Below are positions 61,668-64,000 of a stretch of DNA of 64,000 nt, in pieces. Under the pieces are notes generated by a model that was not told the DNA's origin, ran no database searches, and saw nothing but the letters and a program-made list of their open reading frames with translations. The number at the start of each line of letters is the position of its first letter. The first letter of the stretch is position 1. The DNA comes from Bacteroidota bacterium (GTDB taxonomy: Bacteria > Bacteroidota > Bacteroidia > Cytophagales > Cyclobacteriaceae): contig JAEYWY010000015.1 of assembly GCA_023428695.1 (NCBI GenBank), positions 1-64,000 of the forward strand, given 5' to 3'. The position numbers were made by a program, and so were the translations under genes.

Positions 61668-61733
61668 CAGCTCCCGGAAGCGAATTTGTCGGGGCCGTTG
61701 CCATTTAATACATTTGCGCAACAGTTTAAGACT

Positions 61734-61973
61734 ATGCAGGACATTTCCCAAAAAATAACCAAGATTCTGACCGACAAGCTGGGTATTGCGGAGTCAGAGA
61801 TTACTCCCGATGCAAACTTTGTCAAGGACCTTGGTATTGATTCTCTCGATTACGCAGAGATCGTTATGGAATTTGAGCAGACTTTTGACATTCGCATTCC
61901 CGACGACGATGCCGAAAAACTGCAGACATTCGGCCAGGCCGTTAGTTACATCCAGGAAAAGATAAAGAAATAA
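61734..61973 (+). CDS. Acyl carrier protein
   Basis: 79 aa from ATG at 61734; an in-frame ATG at 61686 would add 16 residues that do not fit the family. The phosphopantetheine site is LGIDSLDYAEIV with Ser37, where classic AcpP has DSLD(T/M)VE. The helix-rich acidic character is typical. It is a stand-alone ACP, unlike the usual fabD/fabG-linked copy, and may serve a specialised acyl pathway or be a second ACP. It follows the histidine kinase by 66 bases and converges with a YopX-like gene. Confidence 0.85.
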   Translation: MQDISQKITKILTDKLGIAESEITPDANFVKDLGIDSLDYAEIVMEFEQTFDIRIPDDDAEKLQTFGQAVSYIQEKIKK

Positions 61974-61980
61974 GAAGCAG

Positions 61981-62322
61981 TTAGCCCTGACGGGATTCGA
62001 AGTAACTGCAGATTCGCACCATCTGCCCGGCCGCATCCCGGGTAAGTTTGGTATTCTCCACCATCCCCTGCTCGCCACTATAACACCAGCAACCCTGGTC
62101 GGCATTCCAATGTATAACGTGACGGTCATTTCCGACCAGCACGACATCCATTTCGTACAACTCTTCGTGATGCCGATCAAAGAGCCCGGTGAATTGCAGG
62201 ATATGATGATCCTTACGAAATAATTCGCCCTTTTCAAACGCGATCGAATCGAGACGCATAAGGAGTCCCGCTTCTTTATCCCAGGCCTTAAACTTCAGTT
62301 TTCGTGGTTGAAACTCAAACAT
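61981..62322 (-). CDS. YopX-like hypothetical protein
   Basis: 113 aa. The N-terminal RKLKFKAWDKEAGLLMRLDSIAF and a middle part with HHILQFTGLFDRHHEELYEMDVV resemble YopX family proteins, which are common in Gram-positive phages and start (K/R)FRAWDKxxKxM. The phage family is built of short barrel-like beta structure. No other phage gene lies nearby, so this is either a domesticated homologue or an unrelated protein with the same opening motif. Function is unknown. Confidence 0.6.
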   Translation of the reverse strand: MFEFQPRKLKFKAWDKEAGLLMRLDSIAFEKGELFRKDHHILQFTGLFDRHHEELYEMDVVLVGNDRHVIHWNADQGCWCYSGEQGMVENTKLTRDAAGQMVRICSYFESRQG

Positions 62323-62355
62323 CGAAATGATCTCAAAAATTAGTAATGTTGAACT

Positions 62356-63255
62356 GTGAGCACCGAAGTTAAGAAGGTATTATTTATCGTCAATAAGTTT
62401 GCCGGCGGCAAGTACCGGCCGGAGCTTGAAGGCCATATTACCGATGCCTGCGCTGGTTGTAACATCGATGCTGTGATCCGGCATACAGAAGGTCCATCGC
62501 ACGCCACTACGCTGGCATATTCGGCTGCAGAACTCGGTGTTCAATGTGTGGTCGCTGTTGGTGGTGATGGTACCATAAACGAAACTGCGCGCGGACTTGT
62601 AGGTACAGGCATTCCCCTGGCGATTATACCTAAGGGGTCCGGCAACGGGCTCGCTCGTCACCTTGGCATTCCGCTGACAACGAAGGCAGCAATGCACGCC
62701 TTCGTGACCGGCGAGACATTCGCTATGGATACCTTCACCCTCAATGGCAAACTTTCGCTCAACGTCTCCGGTATCGGCTTCGACGGCCACATTGCCAATT
62801 TGTTTGGCGGTTCTACCAAACGCGGCCTCACAGGTTATGCAAGCCTGACCATGAAAGAATTTCTTCGCTTTCAGGAATTTGAATTCGTACTCTCCCGTGA
62901 CAACGGCGGATCACTTAATCGTAAGGCGTTCGTGCTGGCGATAGCGAATTCATCACAGTACGGCAACAATGCCTGGATTGCTCCACGTGCTTCGGTGTCC
63001 GACGGACTTCTGCATATTAACATCCTGAAAAAGATACCGCCCTACCGGTTCGACTTCGTGTATGCGTTTTTTGCAAAGACAATTGACCGTTCACCGTATT
63101 CTGAAATACTCGAGGAAAGATCATTCCGGATCGAAACAAAATTTCCTGTTCCCTATCATGTCGACGGCGAACCTTGTGGCGAAGACACCGTTTTTAATGT
63201 TGCAATCATGCCCTCCGCCCTTCACGTTATTGCGCCGGCTATGTCGCGCCGATAG
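62356..63255 (+). CDS. Diacylglycerol-kinase family lipid kinase (YegS/DgkB-like)
   Basis: 299 aa with a GTG start. The nucleotide-binding motif VAVGGDGTINETARGL (GGDGT) and IPKGSGNGLARHLGI are the signature of the DAGK catalytic domain. The C-terminal part has SSQYGNNAWIAPRASVSDGLL and YHVDGEPCG, as in YegS and sphingosine-kinase-like enzymes. It phosphorylates a lipid hydroxyl group; diacylglycerol or a sphingoid base, common in Bacteroidota, are both possible. No membrane helix is visible. It is divergent from the YopX-like gene with a 33-base gap. Confidence 0.88.
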   Translation: MSTEVKKVLFIVNKFAGGKYRPELEGHITDACAGCNIDAVIRHTEGPSHATTLAYSAAELGVQCVVAVGGDGTINETARGLVGTGIPLAIIPKGSGNGLARHLGIPLTTKAAMHAFVTGETFAMDTFTLNGKLSLNVSGIGFDGHIANLFGGSTKRGLTGYASLTMKEFLRFQEFEFVLSRDNGGSLNRKAFVLAIANSSQYGNNAWIAPRASVSDGLLHINILKKIPPYRFDFVYAFFAKTIDRSPYSEILEERSFRIETKFPVPYHVDGEPCGEDTVFNVAIMPSALHVIAPAMSRR

Positions 63256-63336
63256 CGAGGTTGTAAATACCGCAGCTTGCGTGAAGGGTGTAACCGTGTA
63301 ACCTGTACTTTTATAATTCTCAAAACCCAATTGCTT

Positions 63337-64000
63337 ATGAAAAAACTTCTACCCCTGGTGATGCTTGCCTTCATCGGTTTCGGCGTCCAAGCACAAAGTA
63401 TTACGCTTCCTCCTAGTGGTGATAACCAGAAATCAAGTGTAACGCAATGGATAGGCCTTGCGTCAATCACGATCACGTACAACAGCCCTAACGTTACAGG
63501 TCCGAACGGCGAGGATCGCAAAGGACATATCTGGGGCGAACTGGTGCCTTATGGCTTTACGGATCCGCAATACGGAAAGTCAACGAGCGCTCCCTGGCGC
63601 GTCGGTGCAAATGAAAACACGACCATTGCGTTTTCGCATGACATGAAAATTGATGGCAAGGATATCAAGGCCGGAAAGTATGGATTATTCCTCGCCGTAA
63701 ACGAAAGTGGTCCGTGGACGTGGATTTTTTCCAGGGACGCCGACAACTGGGGGCATTATCATTACAATCCTGCCAACGACGCCCTTCGCATTGACGCGAC
63801 ACCGTCCGAGAGTCCCTACACTGAATTCCTGACTTTCGGATTTGACGAACGTCTTCGCACATCCGCCGTTGCCTACATGCAATGGGAAAACAAGCGGGTC
63901 AGCTTTAAGATTGACTTCCCGCAGTTCTACGATCTTTATGTTGAAAAAATTCGCGCTGACCTCCAGGGTCACCGTATGGGATTCTCCCACCAGAGCTGGG
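63337..64000 (+). CDS. Secreted DUF2911 protein, 3' end beyond the window
   Basis: The visible 221 residues start with a signal peptide (MKKLLPLVMLAFIGF, ending VQAQ). The mature part contains VTQWIGLASITITYNSPNV, KGHIWGELVPYGF, PWRVGANENTTIAFSHDMKIDGK and KAGKYGLFLAV, all hallmarks of the DUF2911 family found widely in Bacteroidota. Family function is unknown. The frame is open to the end of the window; there is no stop. It follows the lipid kinase by 81 bases with no clear terminator between. Confidence 0.9.
   Translation, partial: MKKLLPLVMLAFIGFGVQAQSITLPPSGDNQKSSVTQWIGLASITITYNSPNVTGPNGEDRKGHIWGELVPYGFTDPQYGKSTSAPWRVGANENTTIAFSHDMKIDGKDIKAGKYGLFLAVNESGPWTWIFSRDADNWGHYHYNPANDALRIDATPSESPYTEFLTFGFDERLRTSAVAYMQWENKRVSFKIDFPQFYDLYVEKIRADLQGHRMGFSHQSW

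Overview
The window looks like chromosomal DNA of a gliding-type Bacteroidota, most likely order Cytophagales. The signs are type IX secretion (T9SS) sorting domains of both type A (tail around FPNP) and type B (CHU_C-like), a PorP/SprF protein, a DUF2911 protein, weak Shine-Dalgarno sequences, several GTG/TTG starts, and TAnnTTTG boxes of the Bacteroidota sigma-factor type. Base composition is near half G+C by eye. I saw no convincing tRNA, rRNA, insertion sequence, prophage block or CRISPR array.

Region 1 (1-17.5 kb) is a tandem array of very large secreted proteins. It holds the 3' end of one gene and three full paralogues (2101, about 2114 and 975 aa). Each full copy has a signal peptide, an alpha/beta-hydrolase (PHB-depolymerase/feruloyl-esterase-like) domain, FN3 and PA14 domains, and a type A T9SS tail. 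Hairpin terminators separate the three full copies.

Region 2 (17.6-37.4 kb) is a surface-polysaccharide locus. A minus-strand run (28.3 to 18.7 kb) encodes a flippase, a GT4-like glycosyltransferase, a 44-aa membrane peptide, an O-antigen ligase/polymerase, a half-size TolC-like protein, an acyltransferase, two multi-pass GT-C-like proteins and a DprE2-like reductase. Next come a sulfotransferase with a hypothetical partner and a Wzc-like chain-length protein. A plus-strand operon follows: SGNH hydrolase, NodU/SxtI-like carbamoyltransferase, SxtK/DUF5989-like peptide, SxtJ-like protein, decaprenyl-phosphate phosphoribosyltransferase-like UbiA protein and a HAD phosphatase. Together they suggest a glycan that is sulfated, carbamoylated and O-acylated, and possibly built from polyprenyl-phosphate pentofuranose. 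Initiating transferase, Wza and DprE1 are not in the window.

Region 3 (37.4-47.5 kb) is an overlapping minus-strand operon: a 2636-aa adhesin with 20 tandem ~104-aa cadherin-like repeats and a type B T9SS tail, then PorP/SprF, then a PD40 beta-propeller protein.

Region 4 (47.6-64 kb) is mainly conserved genes: a GT2 glycosyltransferase, YebC, an LTA-synthase-like sulfatase, an outer-membrane barrel, a THUMP methyltransferase, biotin ligase, RsfS, FtsH, LpxH, a propeller-like secreted protein, an NtrC-type regulator with its histidine kinase, an acyl carrier protein, a YopX-like protein, a diacylglycerol-kinase-like lipid kinase and a DUF2911 protein cut by the window edge.
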